Below are positions 1 to 7,572 of a DNA stretch of 64,000 nucleotides, one piece after another. The notes below the pieces were generated by a model. That model was given only the letters and a program-made list of their open reading frames with translations, was not told the origin of the DNA and searched no databases. Each line of letters starts with the position of its first letter. The stretch's first letter is position 1. This DNA is from Brackiella oedipodis DSM 13743 (GTDB lineage Bacteria > Pseudomonadota > Gammaproteobacteria > Burkholderiales > Burkholderiaceae_B), in contig NZ_JHZJ01000009.1 in NCBI RefSeq assembly GCF_000621025.1, positions 124,001-188,000 of the forward strand. The letters are read 5' to 3'. The position numbers were made by a program, and so were the translations under genes.

Positions 1-176
1 TGGATGTGCCCGTTGGGGAGTATTATCTGACCAGTCGCATGTATTGGTTTGATACCAAACCGATGAGTGGTCCAGTGCAGTATGGTGGATTGGTAGCCAA
101 AAAACTCAAACTAGAGTCTGGCCCCAATACCATCAATATCACCTCTGATGATCGCTGTCCAATGTATTATCACTAG
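1..176 (+). CDS. C-terminal fragment of an unidentified protein
   Basis: An open frame (codons in phase with position 3) enters from the left edge and ends at TAG 174-176, giving about 57 residues. The peptide is rich in Tyr, Gly and Thr and looks beta-stranded, with the motif GPVQYGGLVAKKLKL followed by an alternating Asn/Thr/Ile stretch, and it ends in CPMYYH. I do not recognise the family. A beta-sandwich or carboxypeptidase-regulatory-like fold would suit the composition, but that is a guess. The start lies outside the window. Confidence 0.6.
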   Translation, partial: DVPVGEYYLTSRMYWFDTKPMSGPVQYGGLVAKKLKLESGPNTINITSDDRCPMYYH

Positions 177-232
177 TTAAGTATTTGCTTTAAGAGTTAA
201 TCATAAGTGAGTGTAAATATTAGCAAAATGGC

Positions 233-262
233 TTGATTATTGAAACTTTGGCTTATTACAAT
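233..262 (+). promoter_or_regulatory. possible sigma70 promoter for the first lipoprotein
   Basis: TTGATT at 233-238 and TACAAT at 257-262 are separated by 18 bp and lie 40 bp upstream of the ATG at 302. The match to consensus is only moderate. Confidence 0.35.
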
Positions 263-301
263 AGAGAGCGTTTATCAACATATTTATAAGGTAACCATTT
301 T

Positions 302-850
302 ATGAACAAAATGCGTATTGCAACGCTGACAGGCGTAGCCTTGTTGTCTTTGAGTTTGAGTGCATGTTCTATTTTCCATCGCGGAGAATCAGGTCACAAA
401 CACGTCACTTCGCTCCAAAAATACAAAGAAGCACGCGCCGGTAACAATCCTGAGCGCTTAGTCATTCAGTCTCGTGACAATAATAATTTTGTCATCTATA
501 TGGGTAGCCTCACTGCCAAAAAGGGCAAAAAAAATCAAGGCCAAACGCTCGATGTGGCTGGTAAAACCTATCACACGTCTAATTTGAACATTCCATTACA
601 CGAGATTAAACGCCCGTTTGTTGCCAAGACGAATGACGGCAAACCTGCCTTGGCTTTACGACTTAAGCCAGAAGCTGTGAGCAAATTACAACAAGCCCGC
701 AAACAAGGTTACACCGTGATTTTGGCCAGCCTCAATAACTCTGTATTCTCTGAAGTCAATGGCGCAGGCGCCAACTTAGCGGATGGTGTGTTATTATTCC
801 CAATGCCTACACTCGTTAGCGCGAGGGATGCAGCAGACGCCTTACGTTAA
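302..850 (+). CDS. putative lipoprotein, hypothetical (first of a tandem pair)
   Basis: 182 residues. A lipoprotein signal peptide is clear: basic start, hydrophobic run at 5-20 and lipobox LSAC with Cys22 as the lipidated residue, so the protein should be anchored in the outer or inner membrane facing the periplasm. The mature part is basic and has no motif I recognise. Its second half (about 115-165) resembles the next gene's product: a strand ending in L.L.P.A...L, then a GY(T/V)T/V(I/L) strand and a short loop. The two are probably distant paralogues. An AAGG ribosome site lies 11 nt before the ATG. Function unknown. Confidence 0.75.
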   Translation: MNKMRIATLTGVALLSLSLSACSIFHRGESGHKHVTSLQKYKEARAGNNPERLVIQSRDNNNFVIYMGSLTAKKGKKNQGQTLDVAGKTYHTSNLNIPLHEIKRPFVAKTNDGKPALALRLKPEAVSKLQQARKQGYTVILASLNNSVFSEVNGAGANLADGVLLFPMPTLVSARDAADALR

Positions 851-897
851 TAAGTGAATTATTATTCCAGTATTAGGTACTTTACTGTAGCTAAAAT

Positions 898-927
898 TTG
901 ACAACAGACTACATAACTGGGTATAAA
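898..927 (+). promoter_or_regulatory. sigma70-type promoter for the second lipoprotein
   Basis: A perfect TTGACA (898-903) and TATAAA (922-927) are 18 bp apart, 63 bp before the ATG at 990. This suggests the second lipoprotein is transcribed strongly and independently of the first. Confidence 0.65.
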
Positions 928-989
928 TACTGCATAATACGGTTTACGTAGATCGTAATAGTTTTCAAACCATAGAAGGAAATTTTTTC

Positions 990-1517
990 ATGAAATTATC
1001 TCGCAAATTAGCATTACTAGCTTTACCTTTAGCATTAGCGGTTACTGGTTGTGCTAACCACAATCACCATCACGATTCTGACGCTGCTGCAGCTCAAACT
1101 GTTCAAGCCGCTGACTTACAAGTTTTCCAAGCGTCTAACACTGCAGTACAAGGCTTCCGTCCTGTAAAAATTTCTGAGAAACAAACTATCTACGTTTCTC
1201 AAGCGCCAGTTTTCTCTCGCGCTCAAGTGACCGATGTTAACTTGGCTCAAGACCAACAAGGCCGTTCTTTCGTAGTCCTAACGCTTGATCCAGCAGCTCA
1301 ACAAGCACTTTCTAAAGTACCTAATACTCGTGGTTACGTGACGCTAGTAGGCGGTCAAGTGGCTTCACTCAGCGGTACTCGCCAAAACAACAACTTCTTG
1401 TTGCAAACTCGCAGCCCACAAGTTTCTTCAGCAATCGTTAGCTCTGTCTTCCCACAAAAAGCAGCAGCTATCGCTAACAGCGCTAATGCGACTAACGCTA
1501 CCAACGCTAAGAAATAA
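990..1517 (+). CDS. putative lipoprotein with histidine cluster (second of a tandem pair)
   Basis: 175 residues. Signal peptide with lipobox VTGC (Cys21). Right after the lipid anchor comes a His-rich segment (His24, His26-28, then acidic residues), which could bind metal. The central region (about 45-150) is probably beta-rich and shares its L.LDP.A...L / GYVTL pattern with the preceding lipoprotein. The tail is low in complexity (repeated Ala-Thr-Asn, then Lys-Lys). Codon use is strikingly uniform (GCT, AAC, CAA), as in highly expressed genes such as the porins further on. A good AAGGA site, a consensus-like promoter and a strong terminator point to an abundant envelope protein. Function unknown. 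Confidence 0.75.
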   Translation: MKLSRKLALLALPLALAVTGCANHNHHHDSDAAAAQTVQAADLQVFQASNTAVQGFRPVKISEKQTIYVSQAPVFSRAQVTDVNLAQDQQGRSFVVLTLDPAAQQALSKVPNTRGYVTLVGGQVASLSGTRQNNNFLLQTRSPQVSSAIVSSVFPQKAAAIANSANATNATNAKK

Positions 1518-1587
1518 ACACAATATGTTTGTGCGCATTGCACGATTGACTAAGTCGATCAGGTGCAATGCCGCTTTCAAGGCTTCA

Positions 1588-1621
1588 GGCACGTTTACCT
1601 AGTAAACGTGCCTTTATTTTT
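1588..1621 (+). terminator. Rho-independent terminator
   Basis: 11-bp perfect stem GGCACGTTTAC / GTAAACGTGCC with a 3-nt loop, followed by TTTATTTTT. A further inverted repeat, GCATTGCAC (1535-1543) / GTGCAATGC (1563-1571), lies just upstream. It ends the lipoprotein transcript. Confidence 0.9.
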
Positions 1622-1643
1622 AACTAAAACAAGGGGAGGTCAA

Positions 1644-3326
1644 ATGCAGTATTTTGCGCTTAGGTTTTTGGTGTTTGGCATTGTGATTGTCCTAACACCT
1701 ATTTTCTTTATCTTGGCGGCTGTGTCATCCAATGTGTGGTGGGTATTTGCCATAATTACCCTCGCACTATCGCTGGTGGGTATTTGGGATTTAATCCAAC
1801 CCAACCACTCGGTACGCCGTAACTATCCTGTCATCGGTAATTTGCGTTTTATCTTTGAGGCGATTCGCCCAGAAATTCGTCAATATTTCATCGAAAGCGA
1901 CGAAGACAATTTACCTTTTTCTCGTGAAGAGCGCAGCATCGTATATCAACGTGCCAAACAGCAAATCGATAAACGTCCTTTCGGTACCATCGAAAATGTG
2001 TATCGAGATGGCTACGAGTGGATTGGCCATTCCATGGTGCCCAGCAAAATCGAGGACTATGACTTTAGACGTCGGATAGGGAGCAAAGCTTGTACGCAGC
2101 CCTATGATTGCTCTATTTTCAATATTTCAGCCATGAGTTTTGGGGCCTTATCTGCCAATGCCGTGTTATCTCTTAATAAGGGCGCACAGTTAGGTGGTTT
2201 TGCGCATGATACGGGTGAAGGCGGGATTAGTCGTTACCATATCAAGCATGGTGGAGATCTTATTTGGAATATTGGTTCGGGGTATTTTGGTTGTCGAGAC
2301 GCAGAGGGTAATTTTAGTCCCGAAGAGTTTGCAAAACGCGCTACCATGCCACAAGTCAAAATGATCGAGATTAAATTATCCCAAGGTGCCAAGCCCGGTC
2401 ATGGTGGGGTATTACCGGGACCCAAAGTGACCCCTGAAATTGCCGAAGCTCGAGGCATCCAAGTGGGGCAAGAATGCGACTCGCCCAATAGCCATAGTGC
2501 CTTTTCTACACCTGTGGGTCTCTTAGAATTTGTGCAACAATTGCGGCAATTATCGGGTGGTAAACCCGTCGGCTTTAAGCTCTGTATTGGTCATGTCTGG
2601 GAGTGGTTTTCTATCGCTAAAGCCATGGTAAAAACAGGCATTGTACCTGACTTTATTACCGTTGATGGCGCCGAAGGTGGGACGGGAGCAGCACCTGTTG
2701 AATTCTGTGATCATGTAGGGCTACCCATGAAAGAAGCCCTACGTTTGGTGCACAACACCCTCAAGGGTATTGGCCTGCGTGATCAAGTCAAAATCGCCGC
2801 CGCAGGTAAAATTGTGACCGGTTTTGATGTGCTCAAGACACTTGCGCTAGGCGCAGACTGGTGCAATAGTGCGCGTGGTTTTATGTTCTCTTTAGGGTGT
2901 ATCCAGGCGCAAAAATGTCACACCAATACCTGTCCGACAGGCATTGCAACGCAAGATCCTATGCGTCAAAAAGCCCTTGTGGTGGAAGACAAGAGCTGGC
3001 GCGTTAAAAACTTTCATCACAATACCTTGCTGGCCTTTGGCGAGTTATTAGCGGCGACAGGTCTTGAGCGACCTGATCAATTACAAGCTCACCACGTCGT
3101 TTCGCGCGTCTCCAGCAATGAGATTAAGCTATGGTCCGCCTTGTACCCCGAAGTAGAAGAGGGTGCTTTATTGCGTGGAGAATATAAGTTACGGATTTTT
3201 GAAGTGGCCTGGCCACTAGCAACGCCGGATTCGTTCAAACCACAAAATACGACCGAAGCGGTAGAGAAAAAAGTCAACCAAGCTTACAACGATTCTTCTT
3301 CAGAGCAGGATCACGATCAGGATTAA
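1644..3326 (+). CDS. FMN-binding glutamate-synthase-family protein, membrane anchored
   Basis: 560 residues from the ATG at 1644, chosen because AGGGGAGG lies just before it. A longer reading from 1563 would start inside the upstream hairpin and terminator. Two hydrophobic helices occupy about residues 5-48. The rest is the FMN-binding alpha/beta barrel of the glutamate synthase large subunit (Glu_synthase family), with the GHGGVLPG segment, DGAEGGTGAAP and a 3Fe-4S-type cysteine set CIQAQKCHTNTCPTG near residues 420-435. No glutaminase or GXGXG domain is present, so it is a stand-alone oxidoreductase domain, not a full GltB. Its substrate and electron partner are unknown. Related single-domain proteins are common in proteobacteria. 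Confidence 0.85.
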   Translation: MQYFALRFLVFGIVIVLTPIFFILAAVSSNVWWVFAIITLALSLVGIWDLIQPNHSVRRNYPVIGNLRFIFEAIRPEIRQYFIESDEDNLPFSREERSIVYQRAKQQIDKRPFGTIENVYRDGYEWIGHSMVPSKIEDYDFRRRIGSKACTQPYDCSIFNISAMSFGALSANAVLSLNKGAQLGGFAHDTGEGGISRYHIKHGGDLIWNIGSGYFGCRDAEGNFSPEEFAKRATMPQVKMIEIKLSQGAKPGHGGVLPGPKVTPEIAEARGIQVGQECDSPNSHSAFSTPVGLLEFVQQLRQLSGGKPVGFKLCIGHVWEWFSIAKAMVKTGIVPDFITVDGAEGGTGAAPVEFCDHVGLPMKEALRLVHNTLKGIGLRDQVKIAAAGKIVTGFDVLKTLALGADWCNSARGFMFSLGCIQAQKCHTNTCPTGIATQDPMRQKALVVEDKSWRVKNFHHNTLLAFGELLAATGLERPDQLQAHHVVSRVSSNEIKLWSALYPEVEEGALLRGEYKLRIFEVAWPLATPDSFKPQNTTEAVEKKVNQAYNDSSSEQDHDQD

Positions 3327-3372
3327 AGTGTCCAAGATATTGTGCTCACCGTAACCATGGTGGTAAACCACA

Positions 3373-3405
3373 AAAAATGCCAAGCAAATTTGCTTGGCAT
3401 TTTTT
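3373..3405. terminator. bidirectional terminator
   Basis: A perfect palindrome built on TGCCAAGCAAATTTGCTTGGCA, with A and T tracts on either side, sits between converging genes and can serve both strands. Confidence 0.9.
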
Positions 3406-3443
3406 GTTGCACGGTGGAACGGTTGAGTCGTTAAGCGGTAGGG

Positions 3444-3944
3444 CTAATGACTCATTTGTTGTTCTTCTTGTTGACACAATGACACAAAGTTCTGAATAAA
3501 GCGTCGACGCTCTGGTAATTGGTCTTTGTTTTGGACTTTTTGGGTAAAGGATTTTACAAAGGAGAGCATCATATCGACATTGTCATCAGGAATGGCTTTG
3601 TTACTACTGATGTAGTCATTGATCGTATCGGTGCTTTCACCCTCTTTGTACATATCGTAGATGTGACCTACAACATCGCCCGCTTGTTGACAACTCAGGG
3701 CAGGTGATGAGCCAGTATCAGGTGCTGAATCATCTGAGGTTGACTCAAAGGCTTCTTCAGCGCTCAGTTCCTTAGGTGCTGGGGTGGTGATTTTAGGGCT
3801 TGTTTGGGCTGGGATATTACTGTCTTGGTTGACAGAGGCGTGCTCATTGTCATCGAATAGAACTTTTTGGGCCGCTTGCCAGAGAATAAATATCACGGCG
3901 GCCACTATAATAAATAATAATAGAAATTTTCCAATGGCTTTCAT
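3444..3944 (-). CDS. hypothetical protein with N-terminal membrane anchor
   Basis: 166 residues. One hydrophobic helix (about 7-24) is followed by a Ser/Thr/Pro/Asp-rich linker (about 32-82) that is probably disordered, and then a helical domain (about 83-162). The terminal domain contains just two cysteines, Cys85 and Cys157, at its two ends. If the domain is periplasmic they could form a disulfide closing it. It is transcribed alone, convergent with the glutamate-synthase-like gene and divergent from the RNase gene. I do not recognise the family. Confidence 0.7.
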   Translation of the reverse strand: MKAIGKFLLLFIIVAAVIFILWQAAQKVLFDDNEHASVNQDSNIPAQTSPKITTPAPKELSAEEAFESTSDDSAPDTGSSPALSCQQAGDVVGHIYDMYKEGESTDTINDYISSNKAIPDDNVDMMLSFVKSFTQKVQNKDQLPERRRFIQNFVSLCQQEEQQMSH

Positions 3945-4026
3945 ACAATATCCAGAATGAACCAGGCGTTAATCACGTTAATCATTAAGTATGCAAATCA
4001 TGCAGTATCAAAGATGATACAGCAAA

Positions 4027-4055
4027 TTGACTTATACTGGTTATCTTTTTAGGAT
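4027..4055 (+). promoter_or_regulatory. possible promoter for the RNase-inhibitor pair
   Basis: TTGACT (4027-4032) and TAGGAT (4050-4055) with a 17-bp spacer lie 48 bp before the RNase ATG. The -10 element is weak. Confidence 0.4.
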
Positions 4056-4103
4056 ATATGTCGGTATCTAAATCTGTCAAAAAATTTTTTAATAAGGACA
4101 ACC

Positions 4104-4610
4104 ATGAGCAGTAAGCGATGGGTATTAAGCGTATTGGCCGCTTCTTCATTAGTAGGGCTTGGTGTGAATGCTCAAGCGTCCGAAAATGCGAATGCTGATT
4201 TAGAGCATGTTACGAATGCACAGGCTTGCATTGATCGCATGCAGAAATTTAACGAAGAGCAACTCGATGGACAAATAGATGCTCAAGAGCTTGCTTATGC
4301 GATTTTGCATTTACAAAAGGATAATCGCCTACCCCAAAAATATCTTAGTAAGCACAAAGCCCGCTCACTCGGTTGGGTGCCGGGGGCAGCCTTTGATGAT
4401 ATAGAAGCGCTCAAAGGCAAAGCGCTGGGTGGTGATCATTTTGGTAACTATGAAAATAAACTACCCCGTAATGGCTATCATGAGGCCGATCTCGATTATC
4501 AAGGTAAGCAGCGCAATGCCAAACGTCTGGTTTATACACCCTATGCCAAACCCGCCTATGTCACCATTAATCATTACCAAAGCTTCATAAAGGTACCCTC
4601 ATGTCAGTAG
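4104..4610 (+). CDS. secreted barnase-type guanyl-preferring ribonuclease
   Basis: 168 residues with a Sec signal peptide probably cleaved after AQA (residue 25). The second half follows barnase closely: LGWVPG (89-94), GGDHFGNYENKLP (109-121), HEADLDY, RLVYT and NHYQSF. The catalytic triad is conserved: Glu127 (barnase Glu73), Arg141 (Arg87) and His157 (His102). The enzyme should cleave single-stranded RNA after G, outside the cytoplasm. Cys42 and Cys167 could join the extra N-terminal segment to the C terminus; classic barnase has no disulfide. AAGGA precedes the ATG. The stop overlaps the start of the inhibitor gene by 10 nt, so the two are co-translated. Role inferred: nutrient RNA degradation or inter-bacterial toxin. 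Confidence 0.92.
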   Translation: MSSKRWVLSVLAASSLVGLGVNAQASENANADLEHVTNAQACIDRMQKFNEEQLDGQIDAQELAYAILHLQKDNRLPQKYLSKHKARSLGWVPGAAFDDIEALKGKALGGDHFGNYENKLPRNGYHEADLDYQGKQRNAKRLVYTPYAKPAYVTINHYQSFIKVPSCQ

Positions 4611-4927
4611 TTTATAATTCTCGCCAACTCAAAAAACTCTTTACCAATTTGGCGGCTGACGGCGCGCAATTTTGCGAGCTCAGAGACTTGCACTCTCTCC
4701 AGGACGCTTATGCCCTCATACAAAAGCAATTGCATTTGCCTGAGCATTTTGGCGCTAATTTAGATGCGTTGTATGACGTGCTGAGCAATGATGTCACAGG
4801 ACCGGTGGTCATGGTGTGGCCTGATCGGCTTCAGAGTAAAGAAGCCATGGGGGATGATTACCGCGCCTTACTGAATGTTTTATTAGATGTAGCCGCCCAA
4901 AGAGAGGATTTTGTCCTATTCTACTAA
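4601..4927 (+). CDS. barstar-family ribonuclease inhibitor
   Basis: 108 residues, no signal peptide, therefore cytoplasmic. It contains the barstar core FGANLDALYDVL (50-61), with Asp55 and Asp59 at the positions of barstar Asp35 and Asp39, which plug the barnase active site, and it ends in a final beta-strand DFVLFY. The gene starts inside the RNase gene (10-nt overlap, AAGG site) and is followed by a strong terminator, so RNase and antidote form a closed two-gene unit. It protects the producer from RNase that folds before export. Confidence 0.92.
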   Translation: MSVVYNSRQLKKLFTNLAADGAQFCELRDLHSLQDAYALIQKQLHLPEHFGANLDALYDVLSNDVTGPVVMVWPDRLQSKEAMGDDYRALLNVLLDVAAQREDFVLFY

Positions 4928-4928
4928 C

Positions 4929-4961
4929 AAAAAAACCGAATCCTAGGATTCGGTTTTTTTT
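4929..4961. terminator. bidirectional terminator between the barstar gene and maeB
   Basis: AACCGAATCC / GGATTCGGTT stem with an A tract before and a T tract after. It serves both the inhibitor gene and the converging maeB. Confidence 0.9.
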
Positions 4962-4976
4962 GAGGTTGCGCAGCGC

Positions 4977-7271
4977 TTAGTCTGCTGATTCTGCTGAACC
5001 TACCGCTTGAGCGTCAATCACAGCCAAGGCGGTCATATTGACAATGCGACGCGTAGTCGTGCTGGTGGTCATAATATGAACGGGTTTTTTGGCACCCAAT
5101 AAAATAGGACCCAATGCGACACCATGGCTACCCGTCATTTTGAGCAGATTATACGTGATATTACCGGTATCTAGATTAGGCATGATCAAGAGATTGGCCT
5201 TACCTTTGAGGCGATTATCCGGGAAGCTATTGTGACGGATGCTAGCAGAAAGTGCGGCATCGGCGTGCATTTCACCTTCGACCTCAAGTTGAGGTGCTTT
5301 TTCACGAATAATTTCGAGCGCCCGCGCCATTTTTTGAGCAGATTCGCTGTTTTTACTACCAAAATTAGAGTGTGATAGCAAAGCGGCTTTAGGGTTGACA
5401 CCTTGGCGTGTCATTTCTTCGGCGGCCATAATAGTGATCTCTGCGATTTGCTCTGCAGTTGGGTTCTCATTGACGTGCGTATCGCAAATATATAAGGTTT
5501 GCTCAGGCAAGATTAAGACGTTCATCGCGGCGAGCGTACCACTTGGATAACGCGTGCCCGTGACCTGTTTGATGTATTTAACTTGGTTATCAAAGTCAGT
5601 GCTGACACCACAAATCATGGCGTCTGCATAACCCATCTCGATCAATAAAGCGCCGATTAAGGTATTGTGTTTACGCACCATGGCTTTGGCGATTTCTGGA
5701 CTAATGCCTTTGCGAGCACGTAATTTGTAATAACGCTGCCATGTCTCATTGAAGCGATCGTCATGTTCTGGGTTGACGACTTCAAAATCTTCGCCGGCTT
5801 TGATACGCAGATTTAGTTTGTTAATGCGCATCTCGATGACGTTTGGACGACCCACTAAGATAGGTTTAGCGATTTTCTCGTCAATCACTGTTTGTACCGC
5901 ACGTAAGACGCGATTATCCTCGCCGTCAGCATACACAATGCGCTGGCTAGCACCTGTACGTGCTTGTTTAAAGAGCGGCATCATTAATTGACCTGAGTGA
6001 TAAATAAAGCCACTGAGTTTCTCGACATAGGCTTCCATATCCTCTATCGGTTTGCGAGCCACGCCGGAATCCATCGCCGCTTGAGCGACGGCGGGAGCGA
6101 TTTTGATGATTAAACGCGGATCAAAAGGTTTAGGAATGATGTAGTCAGGACCAAAGTGTAAGTCCTCATCACTATAGGCGGAAGATACTTCATCATTTAG
6201 CTCCGCTTGCGCTAATTCAGCAATGGCCTTAACGCAAGCGAGTTTCATTTCTTCGTTAATGGCACTGGCTTGTACGTCTAAGGCACCGCGGAAAATAAAT
6301 GGGAAGCACAAGACGTTATTGACTTGGTTAGGGTAATCAGAGCGACCCGTGGCAATGATGACATCAGGACGTACGGCTTTGGCATCTTCAGGGGTGATTT
6401 CTGGGTCTGGGTTGGCCAATGCCAAAATAAGTGGATCTTTGGCCATGGTTTTTACCATGTCTTGAGTCAAGATGCCTTTGGCAGAACAACCCAAGAAAAC
6501 GTCAGCGTCTTTGATGACACTGGCCAGGGTGGTCTCTGTGGTGTCTTGTGCATAAAGAGCTTTGTTGCGCTCCATATTTTCTTCGCGGCCTTTACGAATG
6601 ACCCCCTTGGAATCGCAAACATAAATGTTTTCTTTTTTAAGGCCTAGTTTGACAAGGAGATTTAAGCAAGCAATCGCCGCTGCTCCAGCACCAGAGCAAA
6701 CTAACTTAACATCACTAAATTGCTTTTTAACCAACGATAAACCATTCATGATGGCGGCCGCTGAAATAATCGCCGTACCGTGTTGGTCATCGTGGAACAC
6801 AGGAATATTCATGCGTTCACGCAATTTTTCTTCGATGTAAAAGCACTCGGGCGCCTTAATATCTTCGAGGTTGATACCCCCTAGCGTTGGCTCGAGGGCC
6901 GCAATAATATCGACCAATTTGTCAGGATCGGTTTCGGCCAGTTCAATATCAAAAACATCAATCCCAGAGAATTTTTTGAATAAGCAACCTTTGCCTTCCA
7001 TGACCGGTTTAGAGGCATAAGGACCGATATTGCCTAAGCCCAGAACCGCCGTGCCATTGGAGACCACGCCGACTAAATTACTACGAGAAGTGTAGCGATA
7101 AATATTGCTTTGGTCTTCATAAATAGCCATACACGCTGAGGCGACCCCTGGCGAATAAGCCATGGACAAATCATCTTGGTTCGTGAGGGGCTTGGTAGGT
7201 ACCACGGAAATTTTGCCGGGACGCGGAAACTCGTGGTAGAAAAGGGCGGATTCACTGTAATTCTTAGGCAT
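4977..7271 (-). CDS. maeB: NADP-dependent malic enzyme with phosphotransacetylase-like domain
   Basis: 764 residues from the ATG at 7271, which has a perfect AAGGAGG site 5 nt away. The open frame extends further upstream to 7406, but that peptide is unlike the family. The N-terminal malic domain (about 1-160) contains the SPGVA and DDQHGTA segments. The NAD(P)-binding domain (about 160-390) has [10 protein letters not shown]. Residues about 430-760 form the phosphate acetyl/butyryl-transferase-like domain typical of long MaeB proteins, usually regulatory and not catalytic. The enzyme converts malate plus NADP to pyruvate, CO2 and NADPH. It is divergent from the oxoglutarate dehydrogenase operon, joining two steps around the TCA cycle. 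Confidence 0.95.
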   Translation of the reverse strand: MPKNYSESALFYHEFPRPGKISVVPTKPLTNQDDLSMAYSPGVASACMAIYEDQSNIYRYTSRSNLVGVVSNGTAVLGLGNIGPYASKPVMEGKGCLFKKFSGIDVFDIELAETDPDKLVDIIAALEPTLGGINLEDIKAPECFYIEEKLRERMNIPVFHDDQHGTAIISAAAIMNGLSLVKKQFSDVKLVCSGAGAAAIACLNLLVKLGLKKENIYVCDSKGVIRKGREENMERNKALYAQDTTETTLASVIKDADVFLGCSAKGILTQDMVKTMAKDPLILALANPDPEITPEDAKAVRPDVIIATGRSDYPNQVNNVLCFPFIFRGALDVQASAINEEMKLACVKAIAELAQAELNDEVSSAYSDEDLHFGPDYIIPKPFDPRLIIKIAPAVAQAAMDSGVARKPIEDMEAYVEKLSGFIYHSGQLMMPLFKQARTGASQRIVYADGEDNRVLRAVQTVIDEKIAKPILVGRPNVIEMRINKLNLRIKAGEDFEVVNPEHDDRFNETWQRYYKLRARKGISPEIAKAMVRKHNTLIGALLIEMGYADAMICGVSTDFDNQVKYIKQVTGTRYPSGTLAAMNVLILPEQTLYICDTHVNENPTAEQIAEITIMAAEEMTRQGVNPKAALLSHSNFGSKNSESAQKMARALEIIREKAPQLEVEGEMHADAALSASIRHNSFPDNRLKGKANLLIMPNLDTGNITYNLLKMTGSHGVALGPILLGAKKPVHIMTTSTTTRRIVNMTALAVIDAQAVGSAESAD

Positions 7272-7572
7272 TGAGGCCTCCTTGAGATAAAACTTAAGCG
7301 TACATTTTACGCTATTCAAATCGGGCTTTATATGGCAACATAGCACTGTGCGTGAAATTACGCGCCTATTGAGCCCAAATAAGGAACAGTTAGCAAATAT
7401 ACGCAATTGTGGTTTATACTAAGAGCAGTGGTTAAAAAGTGCAAGTGACATTCATAGTTCCTAAGCCGCAGATTTATTTGTAAAATGCAAATAATCATTC
7501 AGTAACATTCATCTCTGGTGATTGCTTTTTCGTACTTTCAGTATCATCTTCAACAAGGTGCAACGATCTAAA
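7272..7572. promoter_or_regulatory. divergent regulatory region maeB / sucA
   Basis: About 300 bp between the two start codons, AT-rich towards sucA. A TATACT hexamer at 7415-7420 could be a -10 for the sucA side, but I see no matching -35. I see no clear operator or small gene here. Confidence 0.45.

Noticed and set aside
1355-1543. 62-residue minus-strand frame opposite the second lipoprotein
   Set aside because: Its Ala/Leu/Val repeat is the antisense of the Ala-Thr-Asn tail; no promoter or ribosome site.
7272-7406. 45-residue N-terminal extension of malic enzyme
   Set aside because: Unlike the family, and the ATG at 7271 has a perfect AAGGAGG.
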